The translations under genes were made by a program, and so were the position numbers. Shown in pieces: positions 36,442-46,324 of a stretch of 64,000 nucleotides of DNA. The first letter of the stretch is position 1; every line of letters begins with the position of its first letter. This DNA is from Rhizobium sp. BK650 (GTDB lineage: Bacteria; Pseudomonadota; Alphaproteobacteria; Rhizobiales; Rhizobiaceae). The notes under the pieces were generated by a model that saw only the letters and a list, made by a program, of their open reading frames with translations, had not been told where the DNA came from and ran no database searches. The stretch lies in the NCBI RefSeq assembly GCF_014195325.1, contig NZ_JACIBK010000001.1:372001-436000 (forward strand), read 5' to 3'.

Positions 36442-39243
36442 ATGGATTTTCTGATGTTTGCGATCGTATCTTGCCTGACATATCAACACGACTTGACGCT
36501 GGTTCTGGTTGCTGCGGCGCTATGTCTCGTGTCCAATCTCGGAACGATCCTGTTCCTGAGAAGCGCTGGCAGGTCAAAAGGCGCGCCGCGCTGGATCTGG
36601 CTCTCCGTCGCCGGGGCGGCCGGCGGCTTCGGCATCTGGGCAACGCATTTCGTCGCCATGCTTGCCTATGATCCGGGCATCGTCGTCGGTTATGATCGCG
36701 ACCTGACGCTTATTTCGCTCGGGGCGGCCTTTGCCTCTACCTTTATAGCCGGCCTTGCTGCCGTGTCGCTAACCGGGTCTCAGGCCAGTATCGCCGCGGG
36801 CCTGGTTTTCGGTGTCGGCGTTGCAGCCATGCATTTCATCGGCATGGCCGGTCTGCAGGTTCCTGGCGCAGTCGTTTGGGATCGGCAACTCGTTATCGCT
36901 GCGCTAATCATATCGGTTGCCATGGCGACCTGGGGATTTACCCTTACAAAGAACTGGAAAGGTTCGAGCTGGAGTATTCTCGCTGCAGCTTCAGCGCTGT
37001 CGCTAGGCATCGTCCTGATGCATTTCACTGCAATGGGCGCGCTCTCGTTTATCGAAGGGGGTGGGCACCCCATCGAGCCTCAGGCGCTCTCGAAGCCGTT
37101 CCTGCTGGCGACTATTCTCGCCGTGTCGATCTCCATGCTCGCCTCGGGTATTTCGGCATCGATCATCGCGTTCAGGGCCGCCAAGCAGGCGAGCGCAAGC
37201 GAAACCAAGTTTGAGCTGCTCGTGCAGGGCGTTACGGATTACGCAATCTATATGCTTGATCCATCAGGCGTCGTGACGAACTGGAATGCAGGCGCCGAGC
37301 GCGCGAAGGGCTACACTGCAGCCGAAATTATAGGCGAGAATTTCGCGCGGTTTTACTCTGCCGAAGACCGACAGAAGGGCCTTCCAAAACTGGCGCTCGA
37401 AACCGCGCTGGCCAACGGCAGATTTGAGGCCGAGGGGCTGCGTTTTCGCAAGGACGAGTCCTCGTTCTGGGCCCATGTCGTCATCCAGCCCGTGTATGAC
37501 GATAGCCGTCACCTCATCGGATACGTGAAGATTACCCGCGATATCACGCAGGCAAAGATCGACGGGGACCGCATCAAAGAAGTATCGAGGAACCTCGATC
37601 TCGCGCTGGAGAACATGAGCCAGGGTATCTCGATGTTTGACCGCAACGAGCGGCTGATCCTCGCAAATGCCAGGTACAGCCAGCTCTTCGGGTTCCCTGA
37701 GAGTTTCATTCGTCCAGGTCTTGCGTATTCGGAGATCGTTCGCAGTGGCTATCAGATTGCTTTTGGCGACGATGACGCGGCAGACGCAAGGGCGACCGAT
37801 CACTATCGCCGGCATATGGCGACTATGCGTTCAGGTCAGAAGACCCTTGTGCATCAGACCGCGAAAGGCCGCTCAATTCTCGCGACATTCAGTGTTTTGG
37901 CGGATGGCGGCTGGGTCACGACATTCGAAGACATTACCGAGCGGCTGGCGCGCGAAGAGAAAATCGCGTTCATGGCCAAGCACGATGCTTTGACCGGTCT
38001 GCCGAACCGTCCCACTTTCAATGATTATCTGTCGCATCAGCTGACAATCGCCAAAAGGCTGTCCAGCAAGGTTGCGGTCATTGGCATCGATCTGGATAAA
38101 TTTAAAGAAATCAATGACCAGATGGGCCATGTCGCAGGCGATTTTGTGTTGAGCACCTTGGCCGCACGATTGAACGGCATTCTGCGTGACGAGGAGCTCG
38201 TCGCTCGGCTGGGAGGAGATGAGTTCGCAGCTGTGAAGCGTTTCAATGACAGGGGAGAGCTGGACGACTTCATTGCGCGGCTGGAAGTCACGCTCACGGA
38301 GAGGATGGATTTCGAGGAACATCAGATCGTCCCTGGTGCAAGCGTCGGAGTTGCACTTTACCCTGAAGCCGGCGAGAAGGCGGAAACGCTTCTCGCCAAT
38401 GCCGATCTCGCTATGTATCGCGCAAAGCATGAAGTCGAGCGCAACGTCTGCTTCTACGAAGAATCCATGGACGAAGCGTGGCGGGATCGGAGAAAGCTCG
38501 CTCGCGACCTCTGGGCCGCGATCGAGCGCGACCAGATGTACCTTCACTATCAGATTCAGAAGTCAGTGGCGACAGGTAGAACGACCGGCTACGAAGTGCT
38601 GCTCAGATGGAACCACCCCGAACGCGGAAACATCTCGCCTGTCGATTTTATTCCGATCGCCGAGGAGTGCGGTGCGATCGTGCCCATCGGCGAGTGGGTA
38701 CTTCGCGAGGCCTGCAGGGAAGCTGTCAGCTGGAATGATAATATCAAGATCGCCGTCAATATTTCACCCATCCAGATCGCTCACGCCAATATCGCCGAGC
38801 TGGTACGCTCCGTCCTTAAGGAGACCGGCTTGCCCGCCTCGCGGCTCGAACTTGAAATTACCGAGTCATCCATCATCGTCGACAAGAGCAAGGCGCTGGC
38901 TGCAATGCGCGCATTGAAACAACAGGGCGTTGCGATCGCGATCGACGATTTTGGAACAGGCTATTCGTCGCTCGAGACCCTTCGCTCGTTCCCCTTCGAC
39001 AAGATCAAGCTTGATCGTAGCTTCATGAACGAAGTCGAGACCAGCCAGGAAGCAAAGGCGGTCATTCGGTCCATTCTGGCGCTGGGACGCGGACTGTCGA
39101 TTCCCGTGCTTGCCGAGGGCGTCGAAACGCTGAGCCAGCTTGAATTGCTGACATCCGAAGGCTGCGACGAGGCCCAGGGATATTATTTCGGTCGACCGGC
39201 ACGAATGGAACAGCAATCGGCTGCCCTCAATACCGCGGCGTGA
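36442..39243 (+). CDS. MHYT-PAS-GGDEF-EAL membrane sensor
   Basis: A 933-residue protein. The N-terminal 250 residues are an MHYT sensor with seven membrane segments and the repeated motif seen as THFVAML, MHFIGMA and MHFTAMG, thought to bind copper and sense a diatomic gas. Two PAS-like regions follow (about 255-375 and 385-500). GGDEF is intact (LGGDEFA, about 591). The EAL domain has EVL in place of EAL (GYEVLLRW, about 718) with DDFGTGYSS intact. The start may be the ATG at 36454. It is divergent from rplY. Confidence 0.92.
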   Translation: MDFLMFAIVSCLTYQHDLTLVLVAAALCLVSNLGTILFLRSAGRSKGAPRWIWLSVAGAAGGFGIWATHFVAMLAYDPGIVVGYDRDLTLISLGAAFASTFIAGLAAVSLTGSQASIAAGLVFGVGVAAMHFIGMAGLQVPGAVVWDRQLVIAALIISVAMATWGFTLTKNWKGSSWSILAAASALSLGIVLMHFTAMGALSFIEGGGHPIEPQALSKPFLLATILAVSISMLASGISASIIAFRAAKQASASETKFELLVQGVTDYAIYMLDPSGVVTNWNAGAERAKGYTAAEIIGENFARFYSAEDRQKGLPKLALETALANGRFEAEGLRFRKDESSFWAHVVIQPVYDDSRHLIGYVKITRDITQAKIDGDRIKEVSRNLDLALENMSQGISMFDRNERLILANARYSQLFGFPESFIRPGLAYSEIVRSGYQIAFGDDDAADARATDHYRRHMATMRSGQKTLVHQTAKGRSILATFSVLADGGWVTTFEDITERLAREEKIAFMAKHDALTGLPNRPTFNDYLSHQLTIAKRLSSKVAVIGIDLDKFKEINDQMGHVAGDFVLSTLAARLNGILRDEELVARLGGDEFAAVKRFNDRGELDDFIARLEVTLTERMDFEEHQIVPGASVGVALYPEAGEKAETLLANADLAMYRAKHEVERNVCFYEESMDEAWRDRRKLARDLWAAIERDQMYLHYQIQKSVATGRTTGYEVLLRWNHPERGNISPVDFIPIAEECGAIVPIGEWVLREACREAVSWNDNIKIAVNISPIQIAHANIAELVRSVLKETGLPASRLELEITESSIIVDKSKALAAMRALKQQGVAIAIDDFGTGYSSLETLRSFPFDKIKLDRSFMNEVETSQEAKAVIRSILALGRGLSIPVLAEGVETLSQLELLTSEGCDEAQGYYFGRPARMEQQSAALNTAA

Positions 39244-39378
39244 CGTGGAGCGAGAGGCGCGCGTGCGGCTCTCCCCTGCCGTGATCCCAAAATAAGCATT
39301 TGTCCGAACGTGCCGGGTTGACTTCCGAAGATATCCGATCTTCCTATGCCGCATTCAAAGCGGCTGAGGAGAGTGCGA

Positions 39379-40914
39379 ATGCGTCTGAAACTTGTCACGA
39401 CAACGAGCCTTGTTGCCTTATCGCTGTTCGGGGCAGCGAAAGCGGCTGAGGTCAATCAGGATGGAGCAAACAAGCTTCGCGACAGTCTGACGAAGGTGTT
39501 GCCTGACGATTTCGCAAAAAGCGGCTTTTTAACCGTCAATCCGGCGGGCAACCGCTACGAGGTCATTTATGACTTTGCCAAGCTGCTGAGCAAGCTGAAC
39601 CCGACCGGAGTCGTGGTGAATGGCCTGGCACCGTGGTCGGTTTTCGCCACGCCGCTTGATAGCGGTCTGTGGAATCTCGAGGGCAATAACAACCTCAACA
39701 TCTCCGGCAACTTCAAGGGACCAGACGACAAGAAGACGGAGTTTACCTATTCCATCGCCTCAATGGTCTATAACGCCGTCTTCGATCCGGCGATCGCCTA
39801 TCTGCGTTCCGGCGATTTCAAAGCCAGCGACATCCGCCTCACGTCAAAGTCGGATATCGACCAGGTCGAGGCCAGTTTCGCCGGCATGAACTACAGGCTC
39901 GATTCGACCGATAGCGCCAGCGGCAGCGGTCGCCTCGATTTCAAGGCGAGCGGTTCGCTCTCCGCACTGTCTGAAACGGTAACCAGTCCACAGACGCCGC
40001 CGGTCACCATCAAGGCAGATTCGATCGATTTCAACGCCGGCGTCGCAAGCCTGCCGGCAAAGGAAATCCGGAATATCGTCTTCTTCATCCTGGATCATGT
40101 GGATGAGAAAGAATTGAGCAAGGAGGACGGAGACAAGCTGAAGTTGATCCTCAAGGCATCCTTCCCGCTGTTCTCTTCAGTCAACGAAACGATTACGGCG
40201 AACAATCTGACGATAGCCACAGCCGCGGGAAGTGGCGGCGCAAAGTCTTTCGGCTATAATTTCTCCATCGACGGACCGAGCGACACCGTCCGGTTTGCCT
40301 TCGGCATGAATGCCCAAGACGTCATGCTCGACAGCCCTGTGGTGCCCGCGGCCTATCATGGTTTCCTCCCAAAGAGTCTCGACATGCAGTTTGCCGTTCC
40401 CGACATGAATTTCGCTGCTTTCAGCGATGAATTCATGAAGGTTGACCTCTCGTCCGGCGCTAATTCCGAGGAAAGCGGCAAGCAGGCTGTTGAAAAGCTT
40501 TTCCCGGATGGTGTCGTCGTCGTGAATCTGCCGAAGTTCACCGCTGTCGCCGACCTCTATGACATCGACGTGACCGGAAGGCTGCAGGGGCGCATCGATA
40601 CCCAGAAAGACTATTCGGTAGAGGCTTCGGTCCTGGCGCGAGATCTCGACAAGTCGATCGCTGCGGTTCAGGAGCTTGCCAAGAGCGATCCCAATCTTCA
40701 GCAGGTTTCGTTCGGCATGATGATGGCCAAGGGTTTTGCCAAGACCGATCCTGATGGCCGCTCGCGTTGGGATATCAGCGTTGCCGCGGACGGCTCGGTG
40801 GCGATCAACGGTCAACAGATCAAGGGACCGGATGCCGACGACCCGGAACAGAATGATGATCAGGGGCAGGAGCCGGATCAGGGTCAGGATCAAGCCCCGT
40901 CGCAGCAGCCCTAA
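39379..40914 (+). CDS. Secreted protein of unknown function
   Basis: A 511-residue protein. A signal peptide (MRLKLVTTTSLVALSLFGAAKA) is followed by a mature part with many short beta-strand-like stretches and no cysteine. The C-terminal 25 residues are a low-complexity tail rich in Gln, Asp and Pro (DDQGQEPDQGQDQAP). I do not recognise the family. GAGGAGA six bases before the ATG at 39379 decides the start over an earlier ATG. A terminator follows. It may be a periplasmic or surface protein. Confidence 0.7.
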   Translation: MRLKLVTTTSLVALSLFGAAKAAEVNQDGANKLRDSLTKVLPDDFAKSGFLTVNPAGNRYEVIYDFAKLLSKLNPTGVVVNGLAPWSVFATPLDSGLWNLEGNNNLNISGNFKGPDDKKTEFTYSIASMVYNAVFDPAIAYLRSGDFKASDIRLTSKSDIDQVEASFAGMNYRLDSTDSASGSGRLDFKASGSLSALSETVTSPQTPPVTIKADSIDFNAGVASLPAKEIRNIVFFILDHVDEKELSKEDGDKLKLILKASFPLFSSVNETITANNLTIATAAGSGGAKSFGYNFSIDGPSDTVRFAFGMNAQDVMLDSPVVPAAYHGFLPKSLDMQFAVPDMNFAAFSDEFMKVDLSSGANSEESGKQAVEKLFPDGVVVVNLPKFTAVADLYDIDVTGRLQGRIDTQKDYSVEASVLARDLDKSIAAVQELAKSDPNLQQVSFGMMMAKGFAKTDPDGRSRWDISVAADGSVAINGQQIKGPDADDPEQNDDQGQEPDQGQDQAPSQQP

Positions 40915-40942
40915 GTCTTCTCACTGCTATCAGCGATTACCG

Positions 40943-40970
40943 AAGCCGGCCTCGTGCCGGCTTTTGTTTT
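40943..40970 (+). terminator. Intrinsic terminator
   Basis: AAGCCGGC, loop CTCGT, GCCGGCTTTTGTTTT, 28 bases after the stop codon of the secreted protein. Confidence 0.88.
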
Positions 40971-41159
40971 CGGTTGACAGTTTTGACCAGTCGATTTCGG
41001 CGACCCGGCTGCCTGGCATTGTCGACTCTAAGGCCTTCACGATGGAATTATCGTTTCCAAAATGGCTCACCGAATGCCGGTGGTGAGTCACTGCCGAACA
41101 CTACGGATCAGCGTTGAGCATTGAAGAATTATTGCTTCAATCGGCAGAGCCAGCTCTCT

Positions 41160-42092
41160 TTAGTCGAAGAGGCTGGACACGGACTCTTCCTGAGCCGTGC
41201 GGCTGATGGCTTCGCCAATTAGCGGCGCCGTTGTCACGACACGGATATTGTGAGCCGAAAGCACCGCTGTCGTGGGCTGAATCGAGTCGGTGATGACGAG
41301 TTCGCGCAGCTTCGAAGAGGTGACGCGAGTGACAGCGCCGCCGGAGAGGACGCCGTGGGTGATATAGGCTGTAACGCTGGAGGCGCCCTTGGCGAGCATC
41401 GCGTCAGCTGCATTGCAGAGCGTGCCGCCGGAATCGACGATATCGTCGATTAGCAGGCAGTCCTTGCCGGTGACATCGCCGATGATGTTCATTACTTCGG
41501 ATTCACCTGGTCGCTCGCGACGCTTGTCGACGATTGCCAAAAGACAGTCCAGCCGCTTGGCGAGCGCACGGGCGCGAACGACGCCGCCTACGTCGGGCGA
41601 CACGACCATGACGTTGCTGAGATCATAGTGGCTTTTGATGTCGCGCGTCAGCACGGGCAGGGCGAAGAGGTTGTCTGTAGGTATATCGAAGAAGCCCTGG
41701 ATCTGACCGGCGTGGAGATCGAGCGTCATGACGCGGTCGGCGCCGGCTTCGGTGATCAGATTTGCGACGAGCTTGGCAGAGATCGGCGTGCGGCCGGAAG
41801 CGCGCCGGTCTTGGCGGGCATAGCCGAAGTAGGGGAGGACGGCGGTGATGCGACGGGCCGAGGAACGACGCATCGCGTCGATCATGATCAGCAGTTCCAT
41901 CAGATGGTCATTGGCAGGAAAGGAGGTCGGCTGCACGAGGAAGACATCCTCGCCGCGCACATTTTCCTGGATTTCCACGAAGATTTCCTGGTCGGCAAAC
42001 CTTCGGACGCTGGCTTTCCCTAAGGGAACATTGAGATAGTTGCAGATCGCTTCGGCGAGTTGCCGGTTCGAATTGCCTGCGAAAACCTTCAT
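41160..42092 (-). CDS. prs: Ribose-phosphate pyrophosphokinase
   Basis: A 310-residue PRPP synthetase. [13 protein letters not shown] at the start, the region [17 protein letters not shown] (ATP flexible loop), [13 protein letters not shown] and the PRPP loop [13 protein letters not shown] are all present. It makes PRPP from ribose 5-phosphate and ATP for nucleotide, His and Trp synthesis. Cytoplasmic hexamer in the family. The leader contains an A/T-rich stretch around 42170-42195. Confidence 0.96.
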   Translation of the reverse strand: MKVFAGNSNRQLAEAICNYLNVPLGKASVRRFADQEIFVEIQENVRGEDVFLVQPTSFPANDHLMELLIMIDAMRRSSARRITAVLPYFGYARQDRRASGRTPISAKLVANLITEAGADRVMTLDLHAGQIQGFFDIPTDNLFALPVLTRDIKSHYDLSNVMVVSPDVGGVVRARALAKRLDCLLAIVDKRRERPGESEVMNIIGDVTGKDCLLIDDIVDSGGTLCNAADAMLAKGASSVTAYITHGVLSGGAVTRVTSSKLRELVITDSIQPTTAVLSAHNIRVVTTAPLIGEAISRTAQEESVSSLFD

Positions 42093-42197
42093 CTTGGTCC
42101 GCCTGTTATGCGCTGATAGCCGCGCTTTTTAGCCAGCTTCCCGGTGAATGCAAGGGCTAAGGCGTCACATACTTTTATATTTATAAAAAGCTTGTGA

Positions 42198-43049
42198 CTA
42201 ACCGCCCTGGCTTTGCCGCCAGGATGTAAACTCCGAAATCGTCTTGGAGGCGATCTGCTGCATCACGGAAGCAGGCACGCCAGCCCAGGGATCTGTCGCT
42301 GCCGTCGGCACGCTTTCCTGTCCCTGGATGCGATGCAATCGGGCGCCGGCATTGTCGAGCACATCCCAGACATAGACTACGGTAACTTTGCCCTCGTCGC
42401 TGAAAGCGGAGAGATAGCCCTTCAGAATGTAATCGCTGCTGGTGTCGTTGGAGCTCTTGATAGCGAGACCGTGTGCGCGGGCTTCTGCGCCGAGCTGACG
42501 CGACAGCGGGGTGACGGCCTGGACAGGTGCGCCGATGATCGGCAGGAAGCGGACGGTATTGCCGCGGGTCGAAGTCGACGAAGAGATAGAAGGATCGAGC
42601 GCTGCCGTCTGCGTCGGCTGTTGCTGCGGGACGGTTGGTTGCCCGGCTGCCGAGGAGAGAGGCGGCAGGGACTGGCCCTCGATCGGGCCGGAGGCGGCAG
42701 GTGAAGAGCCGTCGCGGGCAAGCGCGTCGGCCTGGGCTTGCATCGTCGTCGGCGGAGCGCCGGTGCCGGGTCGGTAGGCCTGTGCAGAATAGTTCGGCTG
42801 GGTCGGGCTCGCTTGCTGGCTATAGCTCGGCGTATAGCCTTTCCCGCGGGGGGCGGCTGGAAAGGTCGGCTGCGGCTCTCCGGCTATGCGTTCCGCCTCG
42901 CTTTGCGTCACCGGGGTGGACGAGCGTTGAACCATCGAGGAATCGCCGATCTCCATCGGCGGCGTCAGGTTCAGAGCATCGGTCGTATTGCAGGCAGAAA
43001 GCAAGACGAGGCAGAGCAGAAGCGTGGGCGCAGTCGCAACTCGCGTCAT
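42198..43049 (-). CDS. Lipoprotein of unknown function
   Basis: A 283-residue protein with a lipoprotein signal peptide: hydrophobic LLLCLVLLSAC, the lipobox LSAC with the modified cysteine at residue 20. A long linker rich in Pro, Gln, Ser and Thr (to about 165) precedes a C-terminal domain with GYLSAFSDEGKVTVVYVWDVLDNAGARLHRIQGQE. No known catalytic motif is seen. The lgt gene needed for its lipidation lies 3 kb upstream on the same strand. Confidence 0.75.
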   Translation of the reverse strand: MTRVATAPTLLLCLVLLSACNTTDALNLTPPMEIGDSSMVQRSSTPVTQSEAERIAGEPQPTFPAAPRGKGYTPSYSQQASPTQPNYSAQAYRPGTGAPPTTMQAQADALARDGSSPAASGPIEGQSLPPLSSAAGQPTVPQQQPTQTAALDPSISSSTSTRGNTVRFLPIIGAPVQAVTPLSRQLGAEARAHGLAIKSSNDTSSDYILKGYLSAFSDEGKVTVVYVWDVLDNAGARLHRIQGQESVPTAATDPWAGVPASVMQQIASKTISEFTSWRQSQGG

Positions 43050-43151
43050 CCCCGGTTCGTCCTTCCCACATTCGCATCAGCCCCGTGCGAATTTATGCGG
43101 GCGGGGGGACCTGTCTGTCAATTCCGGATTCTTGCCGGTGATTGCAGAGGC

Positions 43152-44303
43152 TTAGACGCCGATGAAATCCAGAGGATGGCGCGAAAGCGCTCGTGGCGCT
43201 TCACCTGTGGTCAGATAGGTCTGGCCGAGGGTCATGGCCGTGCCGGTATCAGAATCGGCAATAATCATGTGCACGAAGAGCGACATGTTCGGCTCGATCG
43301 GCTGCGGGTTGCCGGCGTGGAACATTTGGTGCTCCATCCAGGAGGGTGAGAACCGCGCACCGAGCGAATAGCCGCAGGCATTGAGGCGATGGCGGGCAAG
43401 GCCGCGTTCGTCCATGATCCTGGCATGCATGTCAAAGACATCGCCGAATGTGTGGCCGGGCCTCAACACGGTTTCGATCGACTGGATCGTCTCAAGGCAC
43501 GCGTTATAGAGTTCCCGGTGGCGGTGCGTCGCCTCGCCTATGACGATCGTGCGCATCATGGCGGCATGATAATGCGCATAGGCGCCGGCCCATTCGAGCG
43601 TCAGCTGATCATTGGCGTCGAGCTTGCGGCGGCCGGCCTTGTAGCGGCAGAGCAGGGCGTCTGCAGCCGAGCCTATGATGAATTCGTTGGCTGGGTAGTC
43701 GCCGCCGCCAGCGAGGATGGCGCCCTGCATGGCGGCGAGGATATCGGCTTCATCGGCACCAGGTTTTGTCAATCGCATCGCTGCGTCCAGCGCATCGTCT
43801 GCCAGTACGGCGGCACGCTCGACATAAGCAATCTCGGTCGGACTCTTGATGAGACGCAGGTTGCTGACGATGTAGGAGGCGTCGCTGATCTGGCCGAATG
43901 TCGTCAGCTGCGCGTCGAGCAGCCGAGCGACCCGGCCGGTCATGCCATGGGTGTCGTATTCGACGCCGATGCGGGCGCCGAGCAGGTCCATTTCGACGAG
44001 GAGGTTCTTGAGGTCCATCGTCGGGTCGGCGTTGACGCGGTCCACCCAAACGTGGATGTCCTCGATAACGGAGGTATGCCGGGCCTGACGCAAGTCGGCC
44101 GAGCGGGTCAGCAGAGCCATGGTGCCATCAGACTTGACGACCAGTGTTTGGAAGAAGCAGTAGCCAAACGTGTCGTAGCCAGTCAGCCAGTACATGCTCT
44201 CCTGTGCGAAAAGCAGCAGTGCGTCGAGCTTTTCTTCCTTCATCTTGTCCGTCAGGCGGGCAAGCCGGCTTGCGAATTCAGCCCGTTCGAAATGAAGTGC
44301 CAT
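43152..44303 (-). CDS. M24-family (creatinase-fold) protein lacking metal ligands
   Basis: About 383 residues with the two-domain layout of M24 peptidases and creatinase. The pita-bread half begins near residue 165. In place of the metal-binding patterns it has LTLEWAGAYAHYHAAMMRT (where the two aspartates are normally found), ACGYSLGAR in place of GHGLG, and IEPNMSL in place of EPG. Four of the five usual ligands therefore seem changed, so it is probably not a metallopeptidase; creatinase or ectoine-hydrolase-like chemistry, which needs no metal, is more likely. The GTG at 44312 overlaps the pgeF stop; the ATG at 44303 with GGAG 11 bases upstream was chosen. Confidence 0.8.
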   Translation of the reverse strand: MALHFERAEFASRLARLTDKMKEEKLDALLLFAQESMYWLTGYDTFGYCFFQTLVVKSDGTMALLTRSADLRQARHTSVIEDIHVWVDRVNADPTMDLKNLLVEMDLLGARIGVEYDTHGMTGRVARLLDAQLTTFGQISDASYIVSNLRLIKSPTEIAYVERAAVLADDALDAAMRLTKPGADEADILAAMQGAILAGGGDYPANEFIIGSAADALLCRYKAGRRKLDANDQLTLEWAGAYAHYHAAMMRTIVIGEATHRHRELYNACLETIQSIETVLRPGHTFGDVFDMHARIMDERGLARHRLNACGYSLGARFSPSWMEHQMFHAGNPQPIEPNMSLFVHMIIADSDTGTAMTLGQTYLTTGEAPRALSRHPLDFIGV

Positions 44304-44308
44304 GCTTC

Positions 44309-45103
44309 TCACATCTCCCTGATGCTGATCGCCGAAATCTGGCGGCCGTAGTCCGGCTCCTTTTTATGTGTGGTCCGGCGATAGGAAAAAAAGCGCTCGC
44401 TATCGGGATAAGTGCAGAGGCCGAGGCTTTCGGCGTGCACGCCCGCTTTTTTCAGCCGCTCAACGGTCAGGCCCGGCAGGTCGAACATGGCGTGGCCCGG
44501 GATCGGGGAGGGGATGAAGTAACGTTCGTAGGCCGGATCATGAGCGAGGAAGCGTTCGACGAATTCAGGGCCGACCTCATAATTTGCCTGGCTGATCGAG
44601 GGGCCGAGGCAGGCGACGATGTCCTTTCTGGCGGCGCCAAGAGCCTCCATGGCATCGATAGTGTTTTCAAGCACGCCGGTCAGTGCGCCCTTCCAGCCGG
44701 CATGAGCTGCGCCGATGACCAGGTTTTTCGGGTCGGCAAAGAGGATCGGCCCGCAATCGGCAGCCAACACGCCGAGCGCGATGCCGGGCGTTGCCGTGAC
44801 CAGCGCGTCCGCCTGCGGTCTGGAACCATCATAGTCAGGCCCAACAGTGACAACGTCGGGAGAGTGAACCTGATGGACGGTCGCAAGCCGTTCGACAGGC
44901 AGATCGAACCAGGCGGCAACGCGCCTGCGGTTTTCCTGCACATTGTCGCGCTCGTCATTCGAACCAAGGCCGACATTGAGGCCGCGATAGATACCTTCGG
45001 ACACTCCGCCCGCGCGGGTAAAATAGCCGTGGCGGATTGCGCCGCCTACAGCTTCGTTCAGCAGCGCGCTTTCGATCGGTGCTGGGGAGGCAGCGTCTGT
45101 CAT
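44309..45103 (-). CDS. pgeF: Peptidoglycan editing factor (YfiH/laccase-domain family)
   Basis: A 264-residue protein with the family metal site: VHQVHSPDVV, ADCGPILF and AAHAGWKGALTGVLENTI, which hold the His-Cys-His zinc or copper ligands. The E. coli homologue removes wrongly incorporated residues from muropeptide precursors; other members act on purine nucleosides. The next gene (M24 fold) begins at its stop codon. The upstream neighbours are midA and lgt on the same strand. Confidence 0.9.
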   Translation of the reverse strand: MTDAASPAPIESALLNEAVGGAIRHGYFTRAGGVSEGIYRGLNVGLGSNDERDNVQENRRRVAAWFDLPVERLATVHQVHSPDVVTVGPDYDGSRPQADALVTATPGIALGVLAADCGPILFADPKNLVIGAAHAGWKGALTGVLENTIDAMEALGAARKDIVACLGPSISQANYEVGPEFVERFLAHDPAYERYFIPSPIPGHAMFDLPGLTVERLKKAGVHAESLGLCTYPDSERFFSYRRTTHKKEPDYGRQISAISIREM

Positions 45104-45205
45104 CTGATTTCCGGTTATGGGAGAGGGATCGATTCATCCTGGCCGGCTCTCGTCCGGCGAAGCATTTTAAGTTGCCGGGGATGTTGGCCACCGAGGCGCT
45201 GTCTG

Positions 45206-46306
45206 TCAATCCACTGGACGGAAGGGCATCAAGTCGACCGGCGGATAGGAGACGGCGAGCGCCTTGAAAAGCTCGCCCATCCGGCCTTCGCCCGCGCCTG
45301 CGAGCCGATCGACGGCGCCCTGAATAATCTGCTGCGTGCGGGGCTCCCGACCGCGGCCGAGCGCAGCGGCACGCTCCAGAATGCCGAGGCCGGTCAGGAA
45401 GTCGCCCTGATGCAGCGCACCATTGATGTGGACGTCGGCCGAGGCCGCCGTTTCCGCAAGCTGCTGGAAATCAACATGGCTCGTCAGGTCCGCTTCGCCC
45501 GGATGGGCAAGCGGTGGGTCGAATTCGTGCATGCGCACGGCCTGCAGCGTGTCCCCAAACCCGGTAATGAGGTGTCCGTAGTCGATTGCGAGCGCGGTGC
45601 CGCTGAAAGCTCGCAGCCTTTCGCAGATGGCCCTCATGACTGCCTGGCGCGCGGGCGAGATCTCGAACAGCGTGCCAACCGGCGCGTTCTGTGCGGGCTC
45701 AGGCAGCAGTGCCGGATCGATGCCGGCGACACCAGCTGCAAACATCAATTCACCATCGGCACCGAGACCGACCATGCGCTCGCGAAAGCCGGTCGGCGTG
45801 CGAACGAACTGGCGGATCGGGATCGCATCGAAGAGTTCGTTGGCGACGATCAGCGTAAAGCCGGGCGGTACTTCGTCGAAGCCCGCATGCCAGCTGATCT
45901 TGCCTTCATGCGGCTCGAGTGTCTGGCTCTGAACATCGCGCAGGCGTTCGCTGGTTTCGACGAGATGAACAGTCATATTATCGAAGAGCGGCGGGGCGAT
46001 GCGCGAAATCACCCGCAGCATGTCCGCCATCATCGTGCCGCGGCCGGGACCGATTTCAACGAGGCGAACGCCGGCCGGTGTCCCATGGCGTTGCCAGGCG
46101 TGGACGACGAAGACGCCGATCATCTCGCCGAAGAGCTGGCTGACTTCAGGCGCAGTGACGAAATCGCCCGAACGGCCGAATGGTTCGCGGGTGCGGTAGT
46201 AGCCGTGTTCGGGATCGGCGAGGCAGAGCGAGAAATAGTCGGTAACGCTGATCGGCCCGTTTGCCTGAATGATCGTCTTGATCTTTTCGCCTAAAGGGGT
46301 GGTCAT
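45206..46306 (-). CDS. SAM-dependent methyltransferase, MidA/NDUFAF7 family
   Basis: A 366-residue protein of the MidA family (formerly DUF185). VTAPEVSQLFGEMIGVF and the SAM-binding loop VRLVEIGPGRGTMMADMLR are diagnostic, with VANELFDAIPIRQF later. The mitochondrial homologue methylates an arginine of complex I; the bacterial target is not established. It lies 18 bases after lgt, which it probably follows in one transcript. Confidence 0.9.
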   Translation of the reverse strand: MTTPLGEKIKTIIQANGPISVTDYFSLCLADPEHGYYRTREPFGRSGDFVTAPEVSQLFGEMIGVFVVHAWQRHGTPAGVRLVEIGPGRGTMMADMLRVISRIAPPLFDNMTVHLVETSERLRDVQSQTLEPHEGKISWHAGFDEVPPGFTLIVANELFDAIPIRQFVRTPTGFRERMVGLGADGELMFAAGVAGIDPALLPEPAQNAPVGTLFEISPARQAVMRAICERLRAFSGTALAIDYGHLITGFGDTLQAVRMHEFDPPLAHPGEADLTSHVDFQQLAETAASADVHINGALHQGDFLTGLGILERAAALGRGREPRTQQIIQGAVDRLAGAGEGRMGELFKALAVSYPPVDLMPFRPVD

Positions 46307-46324
46307 GGCGGTCGTCCGGTCGCT

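Noticed and set aside
44144..46294. Long plus-strand open frame of more than 700 codons over pgeF and the midA-like gene
   Set aside because: It is antisense to two well-supported genes, has no recognisable domain, and its composition (Arg, Gly, Ala-rich) is what the opposite strand of GC-rich coding DNA gives.
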